DNA from: Curvularia sp. ZM96
Lineage: Eukaryota; Ascomycota; Dothideomycetes; Pleosporales; Pleosporaceae
NCBI GenBank assembly: GCA_022457065.1
Contig: JAJGBQ010000012.1
Location: forward strand, 1-27,638
Length of the DNA stretch: 27,638 nucleotides
Reading direction: 5' to 3'
This document shows, one piece after another, positions 10,792-19,330 of this stretch (the first letter of the stretch is position 1; each line of letters opens with the position of its first letter). The position numbers and the translations under genes were made by a program. The notes under the pieces were generated by a model. It was given only the letters and a program-made list of their open reading frames with translations. It had not been told where the DNA came from and did no database searches.

Positions 10792-11830
10792 ATGTCTTAT
10801 ACACACTCTTAATCTTAGAATAGTACCTAAGGACCTACCTAAGATCTAGCACCTAGGCCTAACCTAGCACTCGACGACGAGATGCTAACCCTAAGTAACG
10901 ACGAGGACGATAATATACGTTACGTGCGAGAACTATAAAATCTTAGACGACAGGCCATAATCTAAGTCTAGTAAATAGCTAGCATGTAGGAAATAATTAA
11001 TTAGCTTATAAGCTAGCTAATAGCCACCCCTAACGAGAAAAGAGCTACCGCAAAACCTAAGATAGCGCTACTAGAAAAGTTTGATAGAAGTTATAACAAT
11101 TTATAGACGTTTCTAACTAGTACTAACCTCTATAGCGAATACTATAGAGTACCTAACGACTAGGAAAAGATTCTACTAGCTAGTACGTACATAAAAGGTA
11201 AGGCAGCTAGATAGGTGTAGCCGTACATTAAGGACTTCCTAAAGAACACAGATAATTATAGGACTAAGAAAGAAACACACAAGCTATTTAAGAGCTAGGA
11301 AAACTTTAAAATAGAAATAGGACGCATCTTTAGCGAAATAGATAAAAAGAAATAAGTAGAGAGAGTGATTACTCATTTACGCCAAACTAAGTCAGTATCC
11401 GCGTATACGGCTAAGTTTAAGTAACTATAGTCTAGAATTAATTAGAATAATATATCACTTCGTATAGCATACGAAGTAAGACTTAAGGAAAATATTAAGA
11501 ACAGACTTATACACCACGACAAACTAGAGACGCTACACGTATTAATTAAGCTAGCTACGCACATCGATTATAGGCTATAGAAGAGGAATAAGTAGAAAAG
11601 AAAACAGTTCTAGCCCATGATAGCTAATACTAAGAAACATCGTAGTAACAAGAATAAAGATAGTAATACTATTATAGCTAGTAAGGTATAAGAGAAGTCT
11701 AAGAATAAAAATCCTAAGAAAAGGGCTAGAATAGCCTTTCTAAGAAAGAACGCTAGAAGCGTTATAATAATAAAGTATATCTTAGATGCGGAGAGTTAGG
11801 ACACTTCCATAGAGACTACCCTAAGAACGA
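10792..11830 (+). pseudogene. Gypsy gag with mutated zinc knuckle
   Basis: From the ATG at 10792 the frame shows an acidic N-terminal stretch. It then runs K-P-K-I-A-L-L-E-K-F-D, and a capsid-like segment with YIKGKAAR*V*PYIKDFLK (former W/Q positions now TAG), as in Ty3/gypsy gag. A zinc knuckle at 11778-11819 reads Y-x2-C-x4-H-x4-Y in place of C-x2-C-x4-H-x4-C. It lies in another frame than the ATG, so at least one indel also occurred, about 11740-11777. The product would have been the particle/RNA-binding protein. Dead gene. Confidence 0.7.
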
Positions 11831-13040
11831 AGTTAGTAAACAAGTAGTAGTAAAGATAAAGATACTAAGGACTTAGCTATCTATCTTACTATTTATAGAA
11901 GAACTAAGCGATACACTTAGTAACCTAGACTTATACAAAGAAGCACGCTTAAATAAAGATAACGACTTTAAGACAGTTCCTAGACCTATTTAAGCGAACG
12001 AGGTCATGCGATAGACAACCCTAGAACCTACTAATTAGAAGATCGACGCTATAGATATACAGCAACGACTAGCGAAAAGGGAATATTAGCTATGTGGCGA
12101 CGCCACGCATGTAGCGGATACCTATGTGTATCGCGCGCGACGACTCAACGTTACCAAGGCCGACACTATAGCTAGGAGAGCGTTCGAAGAACAACCTCTC
12201 TTCACGGACCCCACGCTACTAGAATACTAACTAGCGGAGAATTATAATAAAAAAGAAGAAATCTACTAACGATTCTACTAGGTTAACTACAAAAGAGATT
12301 TTTACATGTACCACGCAGATAAAAAAGAGCAGAGTAAGCTAGATAAGCATAGCTACTACCACATGCATCTATGGGCAGAAGAATGCCTAATATTAGATTA
12401 CTATATCTACTAGAAAGAACACTAAGAGGCGCACGAGCGTCTAGAATAGATAAACTGTATAGAGAAATGCCAATTCTATTAAGAATAGCGAATCGCGGCA
12501 CAGTAGGAAAGCCACTACCTATATAGAACTATAGCGACTAAGAAATATCGAATAGTAGGATATAAAACTCATAACACGATAAAAGATTAAATCCTAATAC
12601 TAGAGACTTTAGAGGAAATAATACTATATATAAATATCTACTAGACCTTTTGCATAGAAGATTAGTGTACGATATACTATGATGTAAAGGCAAACACTGG
12701 TTACTTCCTACGCAGTACTAATTAGAAGAACCGAGACTAATAACGCGCCAATAGGACCGCGCGCGAGGGAATAGACATCCGCAAGAGAACTTATACCACA
12801 TAGGCATAGTAATTAGAGATTATACTATAGGGACGCCTATCCAGATCACTTAGCAGCCAAGTAACAAGCCAGAAAATTCCCTAAAGAAAGGAAGAGGTTG
12901 GAAAAGGGCCGACGCTCTTAGCCAAAAAACTAGAATACTACTAGGGATAGAATTAAGCTAGTAAAGGCAGTCCTAAAACGACCCTTAGATAAGTACAAGT
13001 TACTAGTAATCGCGCGTTAGAACTAACGGCAATTATATAT
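11831..13040 (+). pseudogene. Degraded gag-pol linker coding
   Basis: Coding-like remnant between the knuckle and the protease, rich in Lys, Glu, Arg and Tyr, with TAG/TAA breaks. A patch at about 12090-12220 contains many TpG/CpA pairs and few stops. No domain named. A short minus-strand ORF at 12283-12501 is judged to be chance. Confidence 0.4.
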
Positions 13041-13370
13041 GTACACGGACATAAGATAAAAGCGACTATAGATAGTAGAGCTATGCGAACTATAATTTTA
13101 TCCTAAATAGTAGAAAAGTATAGAATACCCTACTAGAATAAGGAAATTCCGCTAGAGGTAGTATCAGCCAAAGAGAAACCCGTAGCCTATAGAAACGGCA
13201 CGATTAGACTAGAGACTAAGTTAGTAACACTAAAAGTAGCAGACACGGAAAGCTAAATAAATATTAGTATTATAGACCTAGAAGAAACAGACCTACTAAT
13301 TAGTTATAACTAGCTAGATATCTATAACTCCGCCATTAACTAGCGAAAAAGATAATACTTAGCTAAGAAC
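13041..13370 (+). pseudogene. Gypsy retropepsin-like protease, broken
   Basis: The active-site motif reads D-S-R-A from 13071 (family D-S/T-G-A; the Gly codon GGA is now AGA). Downstream come IPLEVVSAKEKPVAYRNGTI and IDLEETDLLISYN*LDIYNS, which match the conserved flap region and the I-G-Y-D-W-L block of fungal gypsy proteases. The Gly, Asp and Trp codons there are changed by C-to-T or G-to-A. The protease would have cleaved Gag-Pol. Confidence 0.65.
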
Positions 13371-13599
13371 CTGCGCGCAAGATTACTAGAGTACGAAAGA
13401 AGACACGCCTAACAAATTAGAGCTTAACCTAGAATAGGAGATTTAGCAAGATCTCACCGTATAAGATCGCGAGAATCTATACGAAGAACCCTTAGGAAGT
13501 AGGAGTTATTTAGATAAGACGAGTCGCGCCCACGAAGGACGGACTCTTACTACTAGATATACTAGATATATACTAAACAAACGAGTTTAGAGAACTATT

Positions 13600-14330
13600 T
13601 AAAGAAAACGAGATAATAGACCTAGCTAAACACTAGAATTAGAATTATAAGATTATTCTAGAGGAAGGAGCGAAGTTGACGCTAGAAAGCATATACCTAA
13701 TAGCGCCTAAGCACGATACTAAGCTGCGGGAATACCTCTAAAAGAATTTAAAGAAGAGATTTATTTGACTAGAATATAGTCTAATAGCCTCTCTAATATT
13801 ATTCGTAAAGAAGCCTAATAGTAAATAGCAACTATATATTAACTACTAAAGGTTAAACGCTAGCACTTAAAAGAATTAATATCTCTTACTACTAATATTA
13901 GAGCTTATAGATCGACTCTAGAGAGCTAAGTAGTTTACGAAGTTCGACGTTCAAGAAGAATTTTATAGAATTAGAATTAAGAAAGAAGACGAATAGAAAA
14001 TAGCGTTTAAAACGAAGTATAGACTATACAAGTATATAGTTATACCGTTTAGTTTAATAAACGCGCTAGTAACCTTTTAGTTAGTTATTAATAGCACTCT
14101 CTACGAGTACCTTAGAATCTTTATTACTATATATTTAGACGATATACTAGTATACTCTAGTAGGACCCTTAATAAATACATTAAATATATAAAGAAAGTG
14201 CTTAGGAAGCTTAAGAAATATAAGCTATACCTATAGCTAGGAAAATACAAATTCTATATTAAAGAAATAGAATTTCTAGGCTTTATTATCTTAACTAAAG
14301 AAGTTAAAATAAATTTAAAGAAGATAGTAA
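13600..14330 (+). pseudogene. Gypsy reverse transcriptase, broken
   Basis: Clear RT blocks read in order: SLIASLILFVKKPNSK, then LYINY*RLNAST, then FTKFDVQEEFYRIRIKKEDE, then the KYIVIPFSLINA block, then YLDDILVYS with the catalytic YLDD at 14132-14143. Stops sit where Trp/Gln belong. Catalytic Asp codons are intact, but the frame is not translatable. Orientation and order fix the polarity of the element. Confidence 0.85.
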
Positions 14331-14789
14331 CTATATAAAAATAGCTAAAACCTAAAATAGTTAAAGACGTACAATTCTTCTTAGAATTCGCCAACTACTA
14401 CTAGAAGTTTATTAAAGATTATTTAAAAATTACCGCACTACTCTCTAAGATTATAAAGAAAGAAGTAGAATTCTAGTAGAAAAAGAAATATTAAGAAGCG
14501 TTTAAACAAATTAAATAGATATTCCTTAAAGCACCCGTACTAGAAATATACAACCTAAGACGAAAGACGCGAGTTAAGACTAACGCGTTAGACTATACAC
14601 TTAGAGCTATATTATTATAGCAGTGCTTAGACGGGAAATAGAGACTAGTGTTCTACTATTCTAGGAAGTTCTTAGGAGTAGAACTTAACTACGATATTTA
14701 TAATAAGGAGCTACTTAGAGTAGTTAATGCCTTTAAATAATAGAAAGTATACCTATTAGGACTTCTAGACACGATTAAGGTTTTCACTA

Positions 14790-14846
14790 ACGTGTTCCAC
14801 GGGCGAGCGCCGCACACGGGCGAGCGCACCCCACCAAACTTGCACA
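14790..14846 (+). repeat. Left 57-bp terminal inverted repeat
   Basis: Exact reverse complement of 16582-16638. It contains CACGGGCGAGCGC twice (14798-14810 and 14815-14827, spaced 17 bp), which would suit a transposase with two DNA-binding helix-turn-helix units. Confidence 0.92.
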
Positions 14847-14907
14847 ACTCTATAAGTGTGTAGCTCCACCACATATAGATAATTTTAATAGACATTAAGA
14901 TAGTAGA

Positions 14908-16560
14908 TTAGTTACTATCTAGAGTATCTTTCTTACATGTACGCGAGTTATGGCCAGTCTCTTTACACTTGCTACAGCGCGTTAGAGCCCGGCGACTAAT
15001 ACCTAATCGCTCCCCACCCTGACGCTCCTCACAAGCAATCTGCTCATCAGCCTCGCGTTGAGCGAGTATATCCTCTCCAGCTCCCTTTGTAAGGACTCCT
15101 TGCTTCTGTATCCGCTTCTTCTTACGCCGTCTACGCTCTGATACTGCTGTATTAGCTCTTTCAAGGCTGGCGATCCGATCGCGCATTAGCTCAGCCGAGA
15201 GCATTATAACCTCAGCGCCCTTCTTAAGCTGGTCAATCGCCGCGATGATTGAAGCTGGCGACGAGCCCTGATGCCGCTGAACGCGATCACGTATCAGTGT
15301 TGATTGAGCTTCAAGCTCGCGTACGTTGCTTGGTGTACGAGCCTGCCAGAGAGCTTCTGCTAGAATAGCTGGCGGAGTAGGCGTACGCAGCTGTACATCA
15401 AGCTTTGAAAGAACAGCGTCTTGTTGAAGAGGAACAAGGCCTGCGCCTCGAAAAGCTGAGCAGATATTGGCTGACGTAAAGGATTGATCAAAGGCTGCCT
15501 TAAACGCTGGCAGAAACTCGAGCTTAGTGATATGGTTGATATGGTTGCGTATTAGGCTCTCTACCTCACGGCTATACGCGCGCTTTAATGGCGAGAAGCA
15601 GCCTACGTCAAGAGGCTGAAGTAGGTGAGACGAGTGAGGCGGCATACAGAGCGTGTAGATATTGTTCTCCTTACAGAGCTCCTGAAACGCAAGAGAGTTG
15701 TGACTCTCATGGCCGTCAAGAATAAGCAGGCGACGTGCTCCAACTACCTTACCATCTGTATGCTTGATAAAGTGCTTCAGCCACTCAACTCCTAGCTCAT
15801 TAGTCGTCCAGCCGTTATCGCTAACTGCAATCGCCCAGTCGCGTGGGATCTCTGCCTCCTCGTACCAGGCAGATAGGTGATGCTGGCCAGTAAAGATAAG
15901 AAACGGCGGGATAGCCCAACCAGCTGCGTTGATCCCAGCGATAAACGTCACCCACTCTCGGCCACCTGGCTGAATAGTCTTTGGCCGGCCTCTTCTCTCT
16001 GATGCTGTAACGACAAGCTGAGTGGTGATCTTGCCCATTGAGAAGCCAGCTTCGTCAAAGTTGTAGACGTCCTCGTCACAGATGCCGTACTTGGCCTTAG
16101 TCTGCTCTACAAGCTTAAACCAACTCTTGATCAAGACTGGATCTTCACATAGAGCTCTCTGCCTATCGTATGTCCGATTAAAACGCGTCGTAAGACTGTC
16201 TGTACGTTTGACGAAGGTAGACGGCCAGTTAACTCCAACGCGTCCTCCACCACGCGCAGCCAACAGCCTATCGGCCATATCGCGCACGGCTGCATACGTA
16301 GGCGCGAATCCACGCTGATCTAGATTAAGTATGTGGCTCACAATCACCTCTTCTTCTAGCTGGGTCAGCTTCTTTGAGTTGGGTTGGCAATCGCGTCGCG
16401 CAGGGACACCAGCGCGTCGGCGGCGGATCGTTCGTTCAGACACGCTATAGATAGCAGCAGCACTCCGATTGCTTAGAATTTGGTTAGAATCAATTGAGGA
16501 GATAGCAAGCTGGATATCTGATTCATTTGAAGCTAATACAGTAGCGCTGCGTTGAGCCAT
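14908..16560 (-). CDS. Pogo/Fot1-like transposase, DD35D
   Basis: Cuts out and reinserts the surrounding element at TA sites. Residues 27-60 hold a helix-turn-helix-like, Arg-rich stretch (SVSERTIRRRR). Residues 64-120 look like the CENP-B/Tc5-type DNA-binding domain, ending in NWPSTFVKR. The DDE core follows: D169 in NFDEAGF, D282 in LDGHESH and D318 in LQPLDVGCFSPLKRAY, giving 35 residues between the last two Asp. The C-terminal part is helical and basic (RRRRKKKR near 477-483) and ends in a zinc knuckle C529-x2-C532-x4-H537-x4-C542. The length, about 550, is normal for fungal pogo-family proteins. The frame has no interruption and starts at the first ATG inside the right terminal repeat. 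No intron is needed. Confidence 0.92.
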   Translation of the reverse strand: MAQRSATVLASNESDIQLAISSIDSNQILSNRSAAAIYSVSERTIRRRRAGVPARRDCQPNSKKLTQLEEEVIVSHILNLDQRGFAPTYAAVRDMADRLLAARGGGRVGVNWPSTFVKRTDSLTTRFNRTYDRQRALCEDPVLIKSWFKLVEQTKAKYGICDEDVYNFDEAGFSMGKITTQLVVTASERRGRPKTIQPGGREWVTFIAGINAAGWAIPPFLIFTGQHHLSAWYEEAEIPRDWAIAVSDNGWTTNELGVEWLKHFIKHTDGKVVGARRLLILDGHESHNSLAFQELCKENNIYTLCMPPHSSHLLQPLDVGCFSPLKRAYSREVESLIRNHINHITKLEFLPAFKAAFDQSFTSANICSAFRGAGLVPLQQDAVLSKLDVQLRTPTPPAILAEALWQARTPSNVRELEAQSTLIRDRVQRHQGSSPASIIAAIDQLKKGAEVIMLSAELMRDRIASLERANTAVSERRRRKKKRIQKQGVLTKGAGEDILAQREADEQIACEERQGGERLGISRRALTRCSKCKETGHNSRTCKKDTLDSN

Positions 16561-16581
16561 TGTATGATAAGATAGGAGAGG

Positions 16582-16638
16582 TGTGCAAGTTTGGTGGGGT
16601 GCGCTCGCCCGTGTGCGGCGCTCGCCCGTGGAACACGT
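16582..16638 (-). repeat. Right 57-bp terminal inverted repeat
   Basis: Perfect match to the left repeat in inverted orientation, with the same two internal 13-mers. Only 21 bp separate it from the transposase ATG at 16560, so the promoter probably lies in or near this repeat. Confidence 0.92.
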
Positions 16639-16999
16639 TAATTATTAGAATCTAGCGAGTTTTATAATAACTAAGAAACTTAACTAATAATAAGTCTAAT
16701 AGGCTAAAATATTAGCTTAGTTTAACTTTAAGATTACATATCGAGTAGGATCGCTTAACAAAGCAGCAGATACCCTAAGCTAAAGATCTAATTTACGCGA
16801 AGAAGGCTAAAAGGAGCCTTACGATATAGTACTAATAAAGATGCTAGATAGTAGCCTTAAGTATAACTAGCTAGAACTAGCTAGAGTAGCTAAAGTAGCT
16901 AAGTAGGTAGAAATATTATAATAGTAGTAGTAGTAAAAGCCGCTAGCTAGGTCCGCAAGGACAGAGAAAATAACCTTGCTAAATTCCTACTAGATAAAT

Positions 17000-17780
17000 A
17001 GAAACCCTAAAACGAAAATAAAATCTACGTACTCGCATATAAGGTCAGACCTTATAAGGGAACTATATAAGTCGCTAGAGTATAGATATATAGAAGTAGA
17101 GGAAATAGTTAGACGACTAAGTAAGATATTTAGTATACCACGCTTGCGAGCGGAGGTATAGAAGATCCTAGGCAACTATTTAGCATATTATTAGAATAAG
17201 CCTAAGAGACATAAGCCCTATAGCCTATTATAGCTCTTACCGCCACTAATACGACTATAGAGTAGCGTAATAATAGACTTTATAGTAAAGCTCCTAAAGT
17301 TACTAGAACTAGAATTAGCTTAACTTTGCGATACTATCTTAGTAATCGTGTACTAATTAACTAAAGAAGTAAAGTTCGTGCTAATAGAAGAGACTATTAC
17401 AGTAGAGAAATGTGCGTACAAAGTTACTAAGGTACTAGTATTAGAGTATAGAATACCTAAGGAATTTATAATAGACAGAGATAAGCTATTTACGTTAAAG
17501 TATTAGTTAACGTTCTTAGTAAAAATAGAAGTAAAGAAGAAGCTATTAACTAGCTTTTACCTAGAAACTAACAGATAAATAGAGCAAATAAACTAGATAC
17601 TAGAATAATACTTGCGAATATACGCTAATAAGCTATAAGATAACTAGATTAAACTCTTACTAATAGTACTATTAGCCTATAATAGCACGAGATTAGCGAC
17701 TATAAAGCACTCGCCGCACTACGCTAATTATAGGTATAAGCTAGTTACTTATTAAGACCTAAAGAATATTAAAAGTATCG
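17000..17780 (+). pseudogene. Gypsy integrase, broken
   Basis: A degraded H2C2-type segment near 17110-17215 (FSIPRLRAEV, NKPKRHKPY) precedes the catalytic core. The three catalytic codons survive in one frame: Asp at 17276 (IIDFIVKLPK), Asp at 17474 (FIIDRDKLF) and Glu at 17582 (I-E-Q-I-N), with 35 residues between the last two, the DD35E spacing. TAG/TAA interrupt the sequence where Trp and Gln are conserved. YLRIYANKL and a LLAYNSTRLATIKHSPHYAN stretch follow, as in fungal gypsy integrases. Confidence 0.8.
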
Positions 17781-18142
17781 TAGTTAGAGTAAACGATAAA
17801 GCTTAACTAATATAAAAATTATACAAAGAATTAAGCAAGAATATCGCTTATAGAAACCTTACGACGTCTAAAGCCACGAATAAGCAAAGAATTAAGGGAC
17901 TAACCTTTAAGAAGAAGAATAAAGTTTTCTTATTACGATAAAACCTAAAAACTAAGCGACTAAGTAAGAAACTAGATAATCTCTAATTAGGACTATTTAA
18001 AATTCTAGAGAAATTAGAACTAGTAAACTATAAACTCTAGCTACTACTAGGCATGCGTATATATAAGGTTTTCTATAAGAAACTACTAGAACTAGCACTC
18101 TAAAACGCCAAGCTAGTAGAAGATATAGAGCTTAAAGACGAC

Positions 18143-18238
18143 AAGTACGTAGTTAAGGAAATTAAAGACCTATAGAAAATTAGTAGTTAGTAGAAGTACT
18201 TAGTTAAGTAGTAAGAATAGCCTAACCAATATGAGGTG
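18143..18238 (+). pseudogene. Chromodomain remnant at integrase C-terminus
   Basis: Reads KYVVKEIKDL*KI, then a run of TAG, then KYLVK**E*PNQYE. This fits the chromodomain pattern Y-V-V-E-x-I-x-D, then K-Y-L-V-K-W-x-x-W-P with the Trp codons turned into TAG. Chromodomains steer chromovirus insertion to heterochromatin. The element breaks off here. Confidence 0.65.
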
Positions 18239-18685
18239 GCGATTTAGGCCTGAATCGTAACGAAATAGGCTTAGCGTTAGGGTTGTATACCGCATTAAGC
18301 GATCTGATCACCCCCGAATCGCGAAATTTGACACCCCCGAATCGCGCTTGAATAGGCTTAGCGTTAGGGCTCACTTAACCCCAAGTGCATTTGGATATGG
18401 GCCCCAGAGGATGTCATAGTATATGCAGTGACTAAGAGAGTCTTTTTTAGTTTCTCTGATAGTAGTGCGAAACTCGCAGCTTCGTATAAACAAGTATACA
18501 GGGTAGTTGCTGCACATAGGGTTAGGGCTAGGGTTAGGGCTTAACCCCAAGCTAACCCCAAGTTTAGGGCTACGTCGTGGCAGCATATAGAGTTACCAAG
18601 AAAGACTTTTCTAGTCTTCTTAATAGTAGCTAGTATCGCGCAGCTACTATACAGAGTCGCTGTGAGATTTAGATAAGAGCTTGGC
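18239..18685. repeat. Transition zone with short duplications and interstitial telomere-like tracts
   Basis: No gene supported; two small minus-strand ORFs here overlap repeats and look accidental. AATAGGCTTAGCGTTAGGG occurs at 18264-18282 and 18351-18369. CACCCCCGAATCGCG occurs at 18309-18323 and 18332-18346. A TTAGGGCT..TTAACCCCAAG junction occurs at about 18364-18387 and again at 18533-18551, each followed by a diverged roughly 100-bp segment (about 18410-18500 and 18570-18660) that can be aligned by eye. GGGTTAGGGCTAGGGTTAGG at 18519-18538 is an interstitial telomere-like tract. Confidence 0.6.
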
Positions 18686-18706
18686 CCCAGCAACAGCGTT
18701 GCTGGG
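18686..18706. repeat. 9-bp palindromic hairpin upstream of helicase
   Basis: CCCAGCAAC and GTTGCTGGG around the loop AGC, about 180 bp before the helicase ATG. It could be a protein-binding site or a hairpin. Role unknown. Confidence 0.45.
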
Positions 18707-18883
18707 AGAACCGGGGTAACGTCTGACAACTGGTTGTATCAGCATAACAACAAACACGCAAATTAGCACTAATGTACTCGCACTACTCTCTTAATAATAC
18801 TCATTCTAAGTGTTGAGTTTGTTTGCATATAACTACGTGAATTTTTTATCTACTAAGACTTGGACTATAAATATAAGCGTCTT

Positions 18884-19330
18884 ATGGAGCTACCCATCTG
18901 GCATAGTCGCGTGCCCGCATCACAGGCCGCAGAGAGTAGCAACGGCAGCCCGCGCACGCGCAGCACGACGGTCGTCTCGGTAGACAACTGCGACGATATT
19001 TTCTGCTTTCTGGCTGACTTTGGTGTGCTAGTTTGCAAGCAGCACTGCAGCGGCGTGGTAAATCTAGACAGACATCTGTTAGAGCAGCACAAAACACCCG
19101 TGAACGTGCGAGAAGAGATTATACAGCACTTTGCGCACTATGAGAGAAAAGATCCAAAGAACATTGATCTTCCCGAGCAGCCGGCTGAGCCAGTTGAAGA
19201 GCTAGGGACGCCGCTGGATGGATTTAGCTGCAAGAGCTGCGAATTTCTCACTATCAACATTAATATCTTGCGCATGCATCTGAAAAAATCACCAGCAAGC
19301 ATGGAAGGGAGAGAAAAGTGCGCTCTTTGA
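18884..19330 (+). CDS. Telomere-linked helicase, N-terminal zinc-finger part (OrsD-like)
   Basis: First ATG of the frame. The frame is open back to a stop at 18854. It encodes two Cys/His modules: C51, C55, H64, H69 (VCKQHC...HLLEQH) and C116-x2-C119-x12-H132. This is the layout of the fungal OrsD-type (PF12013-like) N-terminal domain found on telomere-linked helicases and other fungal proteins. The frame then ends at 19330 with a tail (KKSPASMEGREKCAL) that does not fit. The natural continuation is in the next frame, which is open from 19284 and reads NHQQAW...VKVQTFFRSGGLQKYF, supplying the missing final His as H-x3-H. So this is the 5' part of the gene at 19284-23330, cut off by one extra A in the run at 19283-19288. 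Joined, the protein would be about 1481 residues. The likely role is DNA or protein binding. Confidence 0.8.
   Translation: MELPIWHSRVPASQAAESSNGSPRTRSTTVVSVDNCDDIFCFLADFGVLVCKQHCSGVVNLDRHLLEQHKTPVNVREEIIQHFAHYERKDPKNIDLPEQPAEPVEELGTPLDGFSCKSCEFLTININILRMHLKKSPASMEGREKCAL
19283..19288 (+). other. Frameshift site in A6 homopolymer
   Basis: Six A bases. Removing one gives an uninterrupted reading frame and completes the C2H2 finger (C-x2-C-x12-H-x3-H). Because the contig carries nanopore adapter sequence, a homopolymer error is as likely as a true mutation. Confidence 0.75.

Larger units (their letters stand above)
14790..16638 (-). mobile_element. Intact pogo/Fot1-like DNA transposon
   Basis: 1849 bp flanked by TA on both sides (14788-14789 and 16639-16640), the target duplication of Tc1/mariner-pogo elements. 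It has perfect 57-bp terminal inverted repeats and one 550-codon transposase filling almost the whole interior. GC content and CpA/TpG frequency are clearly higher than in the retroelement around it, so it inserted after RIP had acted and has not been mutated itself. By structure it could be autonomous. It is transcribed opposite to the host element. Confidence 0.92.
14500..16850 (+). pseudogene. Gypsy RNase H, split by pogo-type transposon
   Basis: Left part (to 14789): a KAPVLEIYNLRRKTRVKTNA stretch, VFYYSRKFLGVELNYDIYNK and IKVFT. Right part (from 16641): N-L-A-S-F-I-I-T-K-K-L and, farther on, a degraded linker. Across the insertion the conserved V-F-T-D-H-K-N-L block reads V-F-T-N-Y-stop-N-L once the 1849-bp insert and one TA copy are removed. 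This places the insertion within that motif and gives four RIP-type codon changes in a row. Confidence 0.75.
10247..18238 (+). mobile_element. Degenerate Ty3/gypsy chromovirus, RIP-mutated, 3' end missing
   Basis: LTR, gag, protease, RT, RNase H, integrase and C-terminal chromodomain follow one another on the plus strand, the order of Ty3/gypsy chromoviruses. Each domain is readable but interrupted by TAG/TAA. The element is split by the pogo-like transposon at 14790-16638, and removing that insertion rejoins the RNase H frame. After the chromodomain (about 18238) the sequence changes character and no 3' LTR is present, so the element is truncated. Some patches (about 10247-10440, 12090-12220, 12840-12910) are much less RIP-like than the rest. 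Confidence 0.85.

Noticed and set aside
12283..12501. 72-residue minus-strand ORF
   Set aside because: It lies inside plus-strand gag-pol linker remnant and has no recognisable feature.
16082..16318. Plus-strand and alternative minus-strand ORFs inside the transposase
   Set aside because: They are other frames of the intact 550-codon transposase.
18371..18729. Two minus-strand ORFs before the helicase
   Set aside because: They cover the telomere-like tracts and duplicated segments, with repeat-derived composition.
18866..18875. TATAAATATA as a TATA box of the helicase
   Set aside because: It is only 8 nt before the ATG, too close for a normal TATA box; left out unless transcript data show a later start.
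19281..19292. Programmed ribosomal frameshift in the helicase
   Set aside because: No known slippery or stimulatory element is visible. A one-base homopolymer error or mutation explains it better, given the nanopore tail.
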